Source: Acidimicrobiales bacterium
Lineage (GTDB): Bacteria > Actinomycetota > Acidimicrobiia > Acidimicrobiales > SHLQ01
DNA: 64,000 nucleotides
Assembly: GCA_020629635.1 (NCBI GenBank)
Contig: JAHDCX010000007.1
Coordinates: 62,001-126,000, forward strand
Reading direction: 5' to 3'
In this document: piece after piece, positions 46,209 through 60,678 of the stretch
How the letters are laid out: every line of letters starts with the position of its first letter
Position numbering within the stretch: the first letter of the stretch is position 1
Position numbers and translations under genes: made by a program
The notes under the pieces: model-generated
What the model was told of the DNA's origin: nothing
Database searches by the model: none
The model's input: only the letters and a program-made list of their open reading frames with translations

Positions 46209-47146
46209 CTGACACCGTCCTTCGGGCGAACACCCTGGTCGTTGTGAGCCATATGAGTCGAGCACATCTCCTCGACAGAGTCTCGAAGACTCCGGAAGGT
46301 CGGGGCGAACTCGTCGACGAGTCTTGTCGTGTCGAGCACGATGTGTCGCGGATCCCCGGGCTCGAGGGTGTAGTCGGCCTCCACGTCCATCACCTCAGCG
46401 ACGGTCTTGACGACGTCGAGGTTGGAGTACACGTTTGTCGAACAGGCGTTGTAGACGTTGTGCTTGCGGTCGGGACGATCGCCGACGGCGAGGATGACCT
46501 GAGCCAGGTCCTGGGTGTCGATGTAGCCACGCAGCTCTGCACCCATGTTGAACAGGTTGACCGGGGCGCCTTCGGCGAATCGGTCTGCGGCGTGCTGGAC
46601 CAGCCCCTGACCTCGATAGCCACCTCGCCGTACGCCGATCACAGTGCTGCACCGAAGCGAGGTGACGGTGTTGTCGCCGGTCGATTCGAGCACATTGAGG
46701 AGTTGTTCTTCGGCAAGTTTGATGGCGCCGTAGACGGTGTCGGGCTGGGCGAGCGTCGTCTCGTCGATCGGATCGACGCCCTGTGGGCCATAGCCGGCGC
46801 CACCGGACGACGTCAGGACGACGTGCATCCCGGAGAGTTTGGAGCATTCCTCGACGATCTCGGTGACGGCCCGGCTTGCCGGAGCGAGCAGCGTGGAGAT
46901 CTTCGACGGTGGGCAACGCGGATCAGGAGAACCGGTTGCGACGACGAGGATGCTGTCGGGCTCCAGCACGTCGACGAGCGCCCCCGAGCCAACGTCACCG
47001 AAAACGCATTCGATGCGATCGTCGGTCAGATAGGCGTCGGGGAACGACCGCGAGATGACGCGAATCGACGTCTCGCCGCGGTCGAGGGCCGCGTCGATGA
47101 CCGCCGAGGCGATCAATCCGCAGCCGAGGATGGTCAGGTTCGGCAT
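46205..47146 (-). CDS. NAD-dependent epimerase/dehydratase (extended SDR)
   Basis: 313 residues. [16 protein letters not shown] is a slightly atypical dinucleotide loop (GCGLIAS in place of GGxGFIG). [21 protein letters not shown] and [13 protein letters not shown] (YxxxK catalytic pair) support an SDR sugar epimerase or reductase. The position upstream of rfbA/rfbB suggests a nucleotide-sugar or lipid-linked sugar substrate; the exact reaction is unknown. It starts three bases after the stop of the chain-length protein gene. Confidence 0.82.
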   Translation of the reverse strand: MPNLTILGCGLIASAVIDAALDRGETSIRVISRSFPDAYLTDDRIECVFGDVGSGALVDVLEPDSILVVATGSPDPRCPPSKISTLLAPASRAVTEIVEECSKLSGMHVVLTSSGGAGYGPQGVDPIDETTLAQPDTVYGAIKLAEEQLLNVLESTGDNTVTSLRCSTVIGVRRGGYRGQGLVQHAADRFAEGAPVNLFNMGAELRGYIDTQDLAQVILAVGDRPDRKHNVYNACSTNVYSNLDVVKTVAEVMDVEADYTLEPGDPRHIVLDTTRLVDEFAPTFRSLRDSVEEMCSTHMAHNDQGVRPKDGVR

Positions 47147-47149
47147 TGG

Positions 47150-48907
47150 TCAGGCGAGGTCTTCTGTCGAAGTGGTGGCCGATCTCGCCTTCGGCGAGCG
47201 GGCCTCGACGGGTGTGGCCTGGGGCGGTCCAGGCGGACCTTCGGGATCGACGTGCTCGGATGGGGCGGCGAGGCGTTGCAGCGACTCGAACGTGCCGTCG
47301 CCACCGCGTCCCGGCTGCGGCGTTGTTCCGGGAACGCCGGTCGGCACGCGGACGGTGCCGACATCAGCGGCGCCCGACGGCAGGATCGACAAGCGGCTCG
47401 TCCGGTTGATGATGGCGCCAGCGATGTCCGCCTGCACGTTGAGCAACTGCACACGCAATTCGGTGAGCTCGCTCCGGCGGGTCCGACCAAAGGCAGCAAG
47501 GATGTAGACCGCGTCGGCGACAGAGGCCAGCTGCAGGCCGTCGGCGTGGGTGAGCGCCGGAGGCGAGTCGAAGACGACCATCATGTTGCGTTCTTGGGCC
47601 ACCGTGAGCAGCGACGAGAGACCGTTGCTCGAGAGCGGGGGCGGCGAGCCGGTACCCGTGGGGAGCACGTGAATACCCAGACGCTCCTCGCATTGCCCAA
47701 TGGCCACGCGCGCCGCTTCGAGATCGACGTTGGTGCGAAGGAAGTCGTTGAGGCCGGGTTGGCTGTTGAGTCCGAACAACCGGTCGACTGCGGTGTTGCG
47801 TCGATCTGCGGCGACCAACAGAACCTGACGGCCGGATTGGGCGAGCGCCAACGCCATGTTGACCGCTGCCGTGGTGCGGCCTTCCTTCTCGTTGGCACCG
47901 GTCACGGTGATCGAATCCACGACGTACCCGTTCCGCGGAGCGAGTGCGGCAGCAGCGAGTCGTCGGAAGGCTTCTGCGCCAGGGGTGTGCGAGCTCACGG
48001 CGGTCACGAGTGCAGGGCTGTCCTCGGTGATGCGCGGAATGTTGCCGAGCACGGGAACGCCGAGATCGACTTCGGTCTCCGCAGCGCTCGAGAGTCGTCG
48101 ATCAAGCCGGTCGCTGAGCACGGCCGCGCTACCGCCGATGAACAGGCCCATCAGGAGTCCGGCAGCGAGCGCGATGGGAAGTGGAATTCCCGAGCTGTCT
48201 CGTTCGGGTGTGCTGGCGGGCGACAGCACCCGACCGACCTCGACAGGCGTCGATTCGAGCTGATTGAGCGTGGACCGAACCTCGAGACGTTCCGGCTCGA
48301 GTCGGCGGAGTCGAATGTCGGCGAGGTTGTACTCGACGGAGTCCTGCTCGAAGGTCCCGAGCACGGCCTCCTCGTTGGCGATACGCAGGTCGAGATCGGC
48401 GAGCTGTGCTTCGAGACGTCCAACTTGATTGTCCCGGAGGGTCTGGGCACGTTCGTTGCGGGCCTCGAGATACACATCCGCGGACAACTGCACGATGGTC
48501 TGTGCCTCTTCGCGAACGTCGGAGCGATAGAGGAACTCGAGGATCTGTGTGTCGCAGCTCGAGCCGGCGAGGACGACGGCGCCGGTGTCGAGACACGGGC
48601 TGACGGCGATGTTCTCGGTCCAGTCGTCGAAGGTCAGATCGTCGAAGGGGCTCTGCTCGACGACTCGGTCGCCAAGCGAGGCGGCGACGAGCGCTTCGGT
48701 TTCTTCGACGACGGGATCATTGCCCTGACCGACGTCGGCTTCGCTCGGGACGAGTTGCACGGTTGCCCGTGACTCGAAGAAGTCCTGCTGAGATGGAAGG
48801 AAGAGTACGGCGAGGAGCGCAAAGGCCACCATCGCCAGAACGATCATCCACCAGCTCCGGCGAAAGATCCGCCCGTAGTGGCCCAGTTCGAGTTCGTCGC
48901 TGTCCAT
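47150..48907 (-). CDS. Wzc-like polysaccharide chain-length protein with degenerate ATPase domain
   Basis: 585 residues. The Wzz domain lies between TM1 (~19-37) and TM2 (~241-264), with a coiled-coil-like periplasmic part (~140-215). A ParA/BY-kinase-like domain follows. Its P-loop reads GANEKEGRTT (337-346), with Arg 344 in place of the invariant Lys. Walker A' is LLVAADRR instead of LLVDADLR. Walker B keeps FDSPP (D447). The Pro-rich C-terminus (~525-585) has no tyrosine, so the usual autophosphorylated Tyr cluster is missing. It probably controls chain length without kinase activity. Start ATG 48907 (MDSDELELGHYG) follows GGGAA. First gene of the rfb operon. Confidence 0.88.
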   Translation of the reverse strand: MDSDELELGHYGRIFRRSWWMIVLAMVAFALLAVLFLPSQQDFFESRATVQLVPSEADVGQGNDPVVEETEALVAASLGDRVVEQSPFDDLTFDDWTENIAVSPCLDTGAVVLAGSSCDTQILEFLYRSDVREEAQTIVQLSADVYLEARNERAQTLRDNQVGRLEAQLADLDLRIANEEAVLGTFEQDSVEYNLADIRLRRLEPERLEVRSTLNQLESTPVEVGRVLSPASTPERDSSGIPLPIALAAGLLMGLFIGGSAAVLSDRLDRRLSSAAETEVDLGVPVLGNIPRITEDSPALVTAVSSHTPGAEAFRRLAAAALAPRNGYVVDSITVTGANEKEGRTTAAVNMALALAQSGRQVLLVAADRRNTAVDRLFGLNSQPGLNDFLRTNVDLEAARVAIGQCEERLGIHVLPTGTGSPPPLSSNGLSSLLTVAQERNMMVVFDSPPALTHADGLQLASVADAVYILAAFGRTRRSELTELRVQLLNVQADIAGAIINRTSRLSILPSGAADVGTVRVPTGVPGTTPQPGRGGDGTFESLQRLAAPSEHVDPEGPPGPPQATPVEARSPKARSATTSTEDLA

Positions 48908-49086
48908 CTCGATCTTCCCGAGTCGTGCGCCCCAATGGCGCGACACTGATTGACGATTGTGAAGTCGGCGAAGTCGCGTGCGACTTGAGCGCATTGCCCG
49001 GTCACTCGACTCTGCCGGCGACCGACCGACCGTCCCGATCCTACGCTCGTTCACGGTGCGGTCCGGGTGTGACGCGAGACTCTTGC

Positions 49087-49124
49087 GTCACAATATGTCA
49101 TTTCGATGACGAAGTGACTACGCT
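49087..49124 (+). promoter_or_regulatory. Nested palindrome and -10 of the RTX-tailed GH26 gene
   Basis: GTCAT-TTCG-ATGAC (49097-49110) lies inside an outer pair GTCAC (49087-49091) / GTGAC (49114-49118). TACGCT (49119-49124) follows at once as a possible -10. A regulator bound to the palindrome would overlap the -35 region. The 5' UTR would be ~57 nt. Confidence 0.5.
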
Positions 49125-49188
49125 ATGCGCCGCGGCGGGCATCAGTCGCAACCTTCCGTGCGATCTGCGGACACAGGACCTCAGCACC

Positions 49189-51198
49189 ATGTACACCTCA
49201 CCCTCAGCAGAACCCTCCGGCGGACTCGTCGCCAACATCGGATCGTGGCGATTCGTCGCCATCGTGTTGGCCATCGCAATGATCGCCACGGTCGCCGTGA
49301 TCGCGCAGCCCGACGATGCAGACGCGCTCGATGACGGCGTGTTGTTCGGCTCCTATGCACGCGCCGTCAACGGACAGACCAACATCGAAGCCGTTGAGGC
49401 GCTCGAAGCTCAGCTCGGATCGAAGCTGCCGCTGGTCCGCACGTTCAGCAAGTGGGATGAGGGCATCGGCGAAGACAAGCGCATGCACCGTTGGGCGCGC
49501 GACGGCGGGCGCGAATTGATGATGACCTTTGTCGCCGAACGCAACAACGGACAGGTCATCCCGTGGCGCAACATCGCCAACGCACAACCCGGCTCGACGC
49601 TCTATCGCGAGATTCAGGAGCTCGCGAGCGGAGTGCGGCGGTTCGGCGTGCCGGTCATCGTCGGCTTTCATCATGAGCCCGAGCGCGGCGTCAACCAGGA
49701 GTTCGGCACCGCCGAAGAGTTCAAGGGCGCGTATCGCAAGATCCACCAGATCTTCGAAGCCGAAGGCGCAACCAATGCCCAGTGGGCTTGGATCATGGGT
49801 GAGTGGGCCTTCGCCGTGGGCGAGATCCGTCCAAATGACCGCCGTCGTGCAGAGCTCTGGTACCCCGGAGATGACGTCGTCGACTACATCACGTCCGACG
49901 ACTACAACTGGAACAACTGCCGTCCGGGCACCACGACCGATCCATGGATCTCGATGCGCGAAGACCTGGGACCCCTCATGGAGTTCGCGCGCGAGCACCC
50001 GCGCCAGCAGTTGATTCTCGGCGAGTTCGCCAGCGACGAGGGACGCTCGGGTCAGAAGGCCGAGTGGTTCGACGAGATTCGGTCACTCTTCAAGTCGGGC
50101 GAGTTCAAGGAACGCTTCGCCGCGATCGTCTATTTCCACGACGATGGCGCCAACCAGGGTTGGCCAGGCTGCGAATGGTGGATCACGTCGAGCCAGTCCT
50201 CGCTCGAGGCGGCGCGACGAATCGTTGCTGACCCGTTCTATCGAGGCGACCTTCCTGGCGTTCCCGCGCCGACCACAACCGCCCGACCCACAACCACCAC
50301 AACCCGAGCAACCACCACAACCGCCCGACCCACAACCACCACAACTCGAGCAACCACCACAACCGCCCGACCCACAACCACCACAACTCGAGCAACCACC
50401 ACAACCGCCCGACCCACAACCACCACAACCGCTCGACCCACAACCACCACAACTCGAGCAACCACCACAACCGCTCGACCCACAACCACCACCGTTGCCC
50501 CGGCTGCGCCTGCGTCGCCGGCGAACCCGACGACCACCGTCCGCACCGCCGCATCCGTGCCGCCCGGAATCACCTGTGCTGGACGCACCGTGACGATTGC
50601 CGGAACGTCCGGCGACGACGTCCTGACCGGCACGCCCGGCAATGACGTGTTCCACGGACTCGGCGGCAACGACCAGATCAGCGGTGGCGGCGGCGACGAC
50701 CTCATCTGCGGTGGCGACGGCAACGATCGCCTCGTCGGTGCACGGGGCAACGACACGATCTACGCCGGACCCGGATCAGACACCGTGATCGGCGGACACA
50801 ACGACGACACCCTCTACGGCGGAGACGGCAACGACCTCATCGAGGGAGGCGCGGGTCGCGACCTCGTCTATGGCGAGTCCGGGCGAGACACGCTCCTCGG
50901 CGGGCGAGGTATCGACCGCATCCAGGGTGGCGGGCAGGACGACTTCATCGATGGGCGCTCGGGCCGAGACCGTTTGCAAGGCAACGGCGGCAATGACCGG
51001 ATCGACGGCGGCCCTGGCGACGACCGCCTCAACGGCAGCGAGGGCAACGACGATCTCCGCGGCGGAGCGGGTCGAGACCTCCTCTATGGAGACGCTGGCA
51101 ACGACCGCCTCGAGGGCGGTAACTCGCTGCGTGACTCGTGCACCGGAGGAGCAGGTTCCGACGTGCTCGGAATCACCTGCGACTTCCTCTCACCGTGA
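49189..51198 (+). CDS. Secreted GH26-type glycoside hydrolase with Thr/Pro/Arg linker and RTX repeats
   Basis: 669 residues. A signal/anchor helix (~21-40) precedes a GH26-like barrel (~50-350), with GFHHEPERG (acid/base Glu 163), [18 protein letters not shown] and [11 protein letters not shown] (nucleophile Glu 279). Residues ~360-435 are a repetitive [14 protein letters not shown] linker. Residues ~455-650 hold about 20 GGxGxDxL/I nonapeptides, the calcium-binding RTX/hemolysin type. RTX tails usually go with type I secretion, but in a monoderm actinobacterium they more likely help folding or wall attachment. It flanks the rfb/Wzc operon divergently. Start ATG 49189 has AGGA upstream. Confidence 0.87.
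   Translation: MYTSPSAEPSGGLVANIGSWRFVAIVLAIAMIATVAVIAQPDDADALDDGVLFGSYARAVNGQTNIEAVEALEAQLGSKLPLVRTFSKWDEGIGEDKRMHRWARDGGRELMMTFVAERNNGQVIPWRNIANAQPGSTLYREIQELASGVRRFGVPVIVGFHHEPERGVNQEFGTAEEFKGAYRKIHQIFEAEGATNAQWAWIMGEWAFAVGEIRPNDRRRAELWYPGDDVVDYITSDDYNWNNCRPGTTTDPWISMREDLGPLMEFAREHPRQQLILGEFASDEGRSGQKAEWFDEIRSLFKSGEFKERFAAIVYFHDDGANQGWPGCEWWITSSQSSLEAARRIVADPFYRGDLPGVPAPTTTARPTTTTTRATTTTARPTTTTTRATTTTARPTTTTTRATTTTARPTTTTTARPTTTTTRATTTTARPTTTTVAPAAPASPANPTTTVRTAASVPPGITCAGRTVTIAGTSGDDVLTGTPGNDVFHGLGGNDQISGGGGDDLICGGDGNDRLVGARGNDTIYAGPGSDTVIGGHNDDTLYGGDGNDLIEGGAGRDLVYGESGRDTLLGGRGIDRIQGGGQDDFIDGRSGRDRLQGNGGNDRIDGGPGDDRLNGSEGNDDLRGGAGRDLLYGDAGNDRLEGGNSLRDSCTGGAGSDVLGITCDFLSP
50271..50490 (+). 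repeat. 42-bp tandem repeats coding the linker
   Basis: Coding tandem array with a 42-bp period (14 codons, ACC/ACA-rich, with CGA/CGC Arg codons), about five units, one shortened. Such arrays can change length by recombination or slippage without breaking the frame. Confidence 0.8.
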
Positions 51199-51212
51199 GT
51201 CGATGAGCCTCA

Positions 51213-52973
51213 TCAGCCCATGACGACGAGTGCCGGTACGGCAAGCACGACGAGCGCCGACAACGGGATCCCCAACCGCAGATAGTCCGAGAACCGATAC
51301 CCGCCCGGCCCGTAGACCATCGTGTTCGTCTGGTAGCCGATCGGCGTCAAGAACGACGCCGATCCGGCGACCGCGACCCCGATCATCGCCAATCTCGGGT
51401 CGATGTCTGACTGTTGCGCGACCTGCTGGGCGATCGGGAAGATCAACGCCACGGCCGCCGCGTTGGTGATGAGCTCGGTCAGGATCAGCGTGGCGATCAC
51501 GAGGCCAAGCACCGCACCGTAGGCCCCCGCCCACCCGAAGCCGTTGACCACGATGTCGGCGAACTCGTCGGCGAGTCCCGAGGCCTGGACGGCGGCGCCG
51601 AGACCGAAGGCGCCGCCGATCATGAGCACAACGTTGACGTCGACCGCATCACGGGCTTCGCGTGGACGAAGCACACCGGCGATGACGAGCGCGATTGCCG
51701 CTGCGATGACGGTTCGAGTCACCGAAAGCAGGCCGAACGCGGGGAGCGCAACGGTTGCGGCCAAGGCGAAGAGGGCGACGGGTGAGCGGTCGTTCGACGA
51801 CGGCACGGGCGCGTCGACGCGGCTGACCAGGAGGAACTCACCGGCATCGCGCCACCGCACCCGAAAGTCCTTGTTCGCAAGGACGAGCAGCGTGTCACCA
51901 GCCCGAAGGGGCGCCGAGCCGATCTTGCCTCGAACGATCGATCCGCTCCGGTGGATGGCCACTACTGCCGCCTGATAACGCGCCCGGAAATCCATCTCTG
52001 CCGCCGTGCGCCCAACCAATTGGGAGCTTGGTCCGACAACGACCTCGAAGAAGGCGGTGTTGGAGCGGTCGTCGGCGACGAGTCCGGACTCGGCGACATC
52101 GGCCTCCAGACCCTTGATGCCCTGCAGATCAACGATGTCATCGACCGAGCCGGCGAAGACCAGCCGATCTCCACCCCGAAGCGTCTGATCGGGCTGCACG
52201 GGAGCGATGACTCGGCCGTCACGATCAATCTCGACCAAGAAGACGCCCTCGAGGCGCCGCAGCCCGGCTTCGCTGACCGACTGACCGTCGACCGGCCCCT
52301 GCGCGGCGACGCGCATCGAGATCGTGAAGGGCCGTTGAGCCTGACCGGCGACGCCCGGCCGAGAGCGATCGGGCAGGACGATCGGGGCCAGAACGACGAT
52401 GATGATGAGACCGGCGATGGCGATCGGGAGTCCGATCCGTGCGGTCTCAAACAGGGCGAACGGCTCGTCCCCGGAGCCTTCGAGCAGGCCGGACATGACG
52501 AGATTCGTCGACGTTCCAATCACGGTCAGCGAGCCGCCGAGAATCGTGGCGTAGCTCAGCGGAATGAGTAGGCGCGATGCCGGACGGCCCTCACGATCGG
52601 CCCACCGGGTGACTGCGGGGACGAGCATCGCGACGATCGGGGTGTTGGCCAGAAAGGCCGACGCGACCGCGCTCGGCGCGGTGAGTCGAGCGAGATCGGC
52701 GCGCAGCGCCCGAGGCGTCCCGAGGAGCGACCCGACGAGCGGTTGGATGGCGCCTGTCCGGTCGACGGCCGCAGCCACGACGTAGAGCCCCGCCACCGTG
52801 ATCGGTGCCGGGTTCGAGAACCCCGAGAAGGCTTCGCCAGCGTCTGTTACACCCAGCACGAACAGCAGCGCGGTGGCGCCCAACACCCCCGAGGGGGGTG
52901 AGACGCGCGAGGTTGCCAGCGCAGCCACCATCACGATGATGACTGCGACGGTCAACCACGCATCGCCAGACAT
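51213..52973 (-). CDS. SLC13/DASS-type anion transporter with two RCK-C domains
   Basis: 586 residues. N-terminal TM set (~5-200) with LLFVLGVTDAGEAFSGFSNPAPITVAGLYVV and LGGSLTVIGTSTNLVMSG (first SNT/TSTN hairpin). Two cytoplasmic TrkA-C/RCK_C modules (~205-285 and ~295-380) come next. The C-terminal TM set (~395-585) has the second hairpin region TELITNAAAVALIFPIA and TPIGYQTNTMVYGPGGY. This architecture is typical of bacterial sulfate/dicarboxylate permeases (SLT/SAC1-like). Sulfate uptake would fit the nearby sulfotransferases, but that is inference. It is convergent with the GH26-RTX gene and 36 bp downstream of rpoC. Confidence 0.87.
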   Translation of the reverse strand: MSGDAWLTVAVIIVMVAALATSRVSPPSGVLGATALLFVLGVTDAGEAFSGFSNPAPITVAGLYVVAAAVDRTGAIQPLVGSLLGTPRALRADLARLTAPSAVASAFLANTPIVAMLVPAVTRWADREGRPASRLLIPLSYATILGGSLTVIGTSTNLVMSGLLEGSGDEPFALFETARIGLPIAIAGLIIIVVLAPIVLPDRSRPGVAGQAQRPFTISMRVAAQGPVDGQSVSEAGLRRLEGVFLVEIDRDGRVIAPVQPDQTLRGGDRLVFAGSVDDIVDLQGIKGLEADVAESGLVADDRSNTAFFEVVVGPSSQLVGRTAAEMDFRARYQAAVVAIHRSGSIVRGKIGSAPLRAGDTLLVLANKDFRVRWRDAGEFLLVSRVDAPVPSSNDRSPVALFALAATVALPAFGLLSVTRTVIAAAIALVIAGVLRPREARDAVDVNVVLMIGGAFGLGAAVQASGLADEFADIVVNGFGWAGAYGAVLGLVIATLILTELITNAAAVALIFPIAQQVAQQSDIDPRLAMIGVAVAGSASFLTPIGYQTNTMVYGPGGYRFSDYLRLGIPLSALVVLAVPALVVMG

Positions 52974-52986
52974 TGGATTCCATCGG

Positions 52987-53002
52987 CCTCGCCGGGGCGA
53001 GG
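52987..53002 (-). terminator. Small hairpin after rpoC
   Basis: CCTCGC/GCGAGG stem with loop CGGG directly after the rpoC stop. Short and without a T-tract, so it is a weak terminator at best. Confidence 0.3.
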
Positions 53003-53009
53003 TCGAGGA

Positions 53010-56939
<3,930 letters not shown>

Positions 56940-56953
56940 GTGCGTGTTCCTCC

Positions 56954-59900
56954 TCACCCACCCGCAAAGCGGGCAGCGCGCTCAGCCTCACGGCGGGCGT
57001 CTTCTTCGTCCGAACCCCGTTCGGGGCGGGACAGGTCGATGCCGAGCTGTTCGGCGGTGCGGTAAATCTCGTCGTCGATCTCACGGAGTTCGACGTCGGC
57101 ACCCAACTTGTCGAGGACCTCGACGTTGAGGCACAGGGCCTGCATTTCCTTGATGAGCACCTTGAAGCTCTCCGGAATGCCTGGTTCGGGGATGTTTTCG
57201 CCCTTGACGATGGCCTCGTAGACCTTCACGCGGCCGAGAACGTCATCGGACTTGATCGTCAGCAGCTCCTGGAGGCAGTAGGCCGCGCCATATGCCTCGA
57301 GCGCCCACACTTCCATCTCACCGAAGCGCTGGCCACCGAACTGGGCCTTACCGCCGAGCGGCTGCTGGGTGATCATCGAGTACGGGCCCGTCGAGCGAGC
57401 GTGAATCTTGTCATCGACGAGGTGGGCCAGCTTCAGGATGTACATGAACCCGACGGTGATCGGGTTGTCGTACGCCTCACCGGTCCGCCCGTTGTAGAGC
57501 GTGGTCTTGCCGTCGTCCTGGATCAGGCGGGTGCCGTCGACAGACTCGGGATTCAGGTTTCGGAACACTTCCTGGATCGTCGGGTGCTTGCCGGCGAGTT
57601 CGGTCTCGTCCCACTTGGCACCGTCGAACGACGGCGTGGCGATGAGCGTGGCCGGACGGGTCGTCGGGCGAGTCTTGTACTCCGTGCCCCGAATCGGGTC
57701 GAGTCCGACCTGCTTGCCATCGATCTCCCAACCCCACCGTGCGGCATAGCCGAGGTGGGTCTCGAGGACCTGGCCCACGTTCATGCGGGACGGGACGCCG
57801 AGCGGGTTGAGGATGATGTCGACCGGGGTGCCATCGGCGAGGTGCGGCATGTCCTCGACCGGGAGAATCCGGCTGATGACGCCCTTGTTGCCGTGACGGC
57901 CAGCGAGCTTGTCACCCACGCTGATCTTGCGCTTCTGGCCGACGTAGACCCGGACGAGCTGGTTGACGCCCGGCGGGAGCTCGTGGTTGTCGTCGCGGCT
58001 GAACACCTTGACGTCGATGACCTTGCCGGTCTCGCCGTGCGGCACCTTGAGCGACGTGTCACGAACCTCGCGGGCCTTCTCGCCGAAGATCGCCCGCAAC
58101 AGACGTTCTTCGGGGGTCAGCTCGGTCTCGCCCTTCGGCGTGACCTTGCCGACGAGCACGTCGCCCGGGTTGACCTCGGCTCCGACACGGATGATCCCGC
58201 GCTCGTCGAGGTCAGCCAGGATGTCGTCGGAGAGGTTCGGGATGTCCCGAGTGATCTCTTCGGGGCCGAGCTTCGTGTCGCGGGCATCGATCTCGTGTTC
58301 GTGGATGTGGATCGACGTGAGCACGTCGTCACGCACGAGGCGCTCCGAGAGGATGATGGCGTCCTCGAAGTTGTAACCCTCCCAGGTCATGAAGGCGACG
58401 AGGAGGTTCTTGCCGAGCGCAAGCTCGCCATGATCGGTCGAGGGGCCGTCGGCGAGGATCGCTCCGGCCTTGACCGCCTGGCCTTCGGTGGCCCGCGGCT
58501 TCTGGTTGATCGAGGTGTCCTGGTTGGACCGCTCGAACTTGAGCAGGCGGTACACCTTCTTGCCGAGCTTCTTGTACTCGACAGTCATCGAGCGACCGTC
58601 GAGTTCGGTGACGACACCGTCGTCCTCGGCGATGATCATGTTTGCGGCGTCGCGAGCAGCGCGCGCCTCGACGCCGGTCCCGATGTAGGGAGCCTCGGCA
58701 GCGATGAGCGGCACGGCCTGGCGCTGCATGTTGGCGCCCATCAGGGCCCGGTTGGCGTCGTCGTGCTCGACGAAGGGGATCAGCGCCGTTGCGATCGAGA
58801 TGATCTGCTTGGGCGAGACGTCCATCAGCTGGACTTCTTCGGGGACCACAGCCGAGATCTCGGTGGTGGCGCCGAAGAAGACGTCCTGTTCGAGCTGGAG
58901 ACGCAGGTCCTGCAGCGATGCCGCCTGCGGCGAGCGACGCACGAGCACACGGTCGTTGAGGAAGGCACCCTTGTCGTCGATCGGCGCATTGGCCTGAGCA
59001 ACGACGTATTCCTCTTCTTCATCTGCGGCGAGGTACACGATCTCGTCGGTGACCTTGCCGTTTTTGACGACTCGGTAGGGCGACTCGATGAAGCCAAACG
59101 GGTTGACCCGTCCGTACGTGGCGAGTGCGCCGATGAGGCCGATGTTCGGACCCTCGGGGGTCTCGATCGGACACATGCGGCCGTAGTGGCTGAAGTGCAC
59201 GTCTCGGACCTCGAAGCCGGCACGCTCGCGGCTGAGGCCGCCCGGGCCGAGCGCCGAGAGGCGACGGCGGTGGGTCAGACCGGACAGCGGGTTGACCTGG
59301 TCCATGAACTGCGACAGCTGGGAGGTTCCGAAGAACTCCTTGATCGCCGCCACGACGGGTCGAATGTTGATCAGCGTCTGCGGGGTGATCGCCTCGACGT
59401 CCTGGGTCGTCATGCGCTCGCGCACGACCCGCTCCATGCGGGACAGACCAATGCGCACCTGGTTCTGGATCAGCTCGCCCACCGAGCGGATCCGACGGTT
59501 GGCGAAGTGGTCCTGATCGTCGAGGCGGTAGCCGGGCTCGCCCTTGGCGAGATGCAACAGGTACGAGCACGTGGCAAGCACCTCGGCCTGGCTGAGGACG
59601 GATTGATCGACCTCAGGCCGTTCGAGCTCGAGCCCGAACAGCTCTTCGAGACGGTCCATCTCGGGACCGAGCTTGCGGTTGAGCTTGTAGCGGCCGACCC
59701 GGCTGAGGTCGTAGCGGCGTGACTCGAAGAAGGCGTTCTTGAAGTAGTTGCGGGCCGATTCAGCCGACGGCGGCTCGCCGGGGCGAGCGCGCTTGTAGAT
59801 CTCGATGAGCGCCTCCTCTTGGGTCGGCGCAAGCTCGCGATCCTTCTCCCACTGGCCTTCGAGGAAATCGAAGTGGTTGACGAACCGATCGAGGAATCCG

Positions 59901-60550
59901 GGAGCGTTTTCCTCGTCGTAGCCGAGCGCACGGAGAAGCACGAAGAGGCTGAGGCGACGCTTCCGGGCGACGCGGGTGCCCGCGGTGACGTCCTTGCCCG
60001 GCTTCTGCTCGACGTCGAACTCGATCCACTCACCGCGGTAGGGGTGGATGGTGCCGGTGACGAGCTGGTGTTTGGCGAGGTTACGGAGGCGATACCGCTC
60101 ACCAGGCTGGAAGATGACGCCCGGCGAGCGGACGAGCTGGGACACGACGACACGCTCGGTGCCGTTGATCACGAAGGTGCCGCGCTCGGTCATCATGGGG
60201 AAGTCGCCCATGAAGACGGTCTGCTCTTTGATCTCGCCGGTGTTGGAGTTCATGAACCGGGCGCGCACGAAGATCGGCGCGCTGTAGGTCATGTCCTTCT
60301 CTTTGCACTCCTCCACCGAGAACTTCGGCGGCGGGCGCAGATCCTCGTCGGTGGGATCGAACTCGAGCTCGAGCTGAAGCGTCTCGGAGAAGTCCTTGAT
60401 CGGGCTGATGTCTCGGAAGGTCTCGGCGAGACCCTGCTCGAGCAACCAGACGAAGGATTCTCGCTGGACGGCGATCAGATCGGGAAGTTCGAGCGCTTCG
60501 TCGATGTTTCCGAACGAATAGCGGTCGAGGGCAACAGAGCGTGACGACAC
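56954..60550 (-). CDS. rpoB: RNA polymerase beta subunit
   Basis: 1198 residues. The rifampicin region reads [19 protein letters not shown], then [15 protein letters not shown]; the residues matching E. coli D516, H526 and S531 are wild-type. At the positions of N518 and E523 there are Val and Gly. The C-terminal [27 protein letters not shown] is canonical. GTG 60550 is the preferred start because GGAG sits seven bases before it and the following [14 protein letters not shown] leads into the family N-terminus; an in-frame start at 60619 would add 23 residues. Together with rpoC it follows the rplJL genes. Confidence 0.97.
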   Translation of the reverse strand: MSSRSVALDRYSFGNIDEALELPDLIAVQRESFVWLLEQGLAETFRDISPIKDFSETLQLELEFDPTDEDLRPPPKFSVEECKEKDMTYSAPIFVRARFMNSNTGEIKEQTVFMGDFPMMTERGTFVINGTERVVVSQLVRSPGVIFQPGERYRLRNLAKHQLVTGTIHPYRGEWIEFDVEQKPGKDVTAGTRVARKRRLSLFVLLRALGYDEENAPGFLDRFVNHFDFLEGQWEKDRELAPTQEEALIEIYKRARPGEPPSAESARNYFKNAFFESRRYDLSRVGRYKLNRKLGPEMDRLEELFGLELERPEVDQSVLSQAEVLATCSYLLHLAKGEPGYRLDDQDHFANRRIRSVGELIQNQVRIGLSRMERVVRERMTTQDVEAITPQTLINIRPVVAAIKEFFGTSQLSQFMDQVNPLSGLTHRRRLSALGPGGLSRERAGFEVRDVHFSHYGRMCPIETPEGPNIGLIGALATYGRVNPFGFIESPYRVVKNGKVTDEIVYLAADEEEEYVVAQANAPIDDKGAFLNDRVLVRRSPQAASLQDLRLQLEQDVFFGATTEISAVVPEEVQLMDVSPKQIISIATALIPFVEHDDANRALMGANMQRQAVPLIAAEAPYIGTGVEARAARDAANMIIAEDDGVVTELDGRSMTVEYKKLGKKVYRLLKFERSNQDTSINQKPRATEGQAVKAGAILADGPSTDHGELALGKNLLVAFMTWEGYNFEDAIILSERLVRDDVLTSIHIHEHEIDARDTKLGPEEITRDIPNLSDDILADLDERGIIRVGAEVNPGDVLVGKVTPKGETELTPEERLLRAIFGEKAREVRDTSLKVPHGETGKVIDVKVFSRDDNHELPPGVNQLVRVYVGQKRKISVGDKLAGRHGNKGVISRILPVEDMPHLADGTPVDIILNPLGVPSRMNVGQVLETHLGYAARWGWEIDGKQVGLDPIRGTEYKTRPTTRPATLIATPSFDGAKWDETELAGKHPTIQEVFRNLNPESVDGTRLIQDDGKTTLYNGRTGEAYDNPITVGFMYILKLAHLVDDKIHARSTGPYSMITQQPLGGKAQFGGQRFGEMEVWALEAYGAAYCLQELLTIKSDDVLGRVKVYEAIVKGENIPEPGIPESFKVLIKEMQALCLNVEVLDKLGADVELREIDDEIYRTAEQLGIDLSRPERGSDEEDARREAERAARFAGG

Positions 60551-60648
60551 GTGGTCTCCAATTTGCGACGGTGGGCGACGTCGGACAAGTGGCTGACGGG
60601 GCGCGTAGAGGGTCGCCAAAAAGGAACCGACGCCACGACAACCCGCTC

Positions 60649-60678
60649 AGCCTAGCGGGATTGGGCTCACTACCGCAA
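60649..60678 (-). promoter_or_regulatory. Likely rpoBC promoter
   Basis: Minus strand: TTGCGG (60673-60678), 18 bp, TAGGCT (60649-60654), about 90 nt upstream of the rpoB start. It lies downstream of the rplL terminator, so rpoBC may have its own promoter in addition to read-through. Confidence 0.5.

Noticed and set aside
50271..50490. CRISPR-like array
   Set aside because: The 42-bp repeats are continuous, without unique spacers, in frame, and encode a Thr/Pro/Arg linker of a secreted protein.
56954..60550. Rifampicin-resistance substitutions in RpoB
   Set aside because: The main resistance positions (E. coli D516, H526, S531) are wild-type; the Val and Gly at 518 and 523 look like lineage differences.
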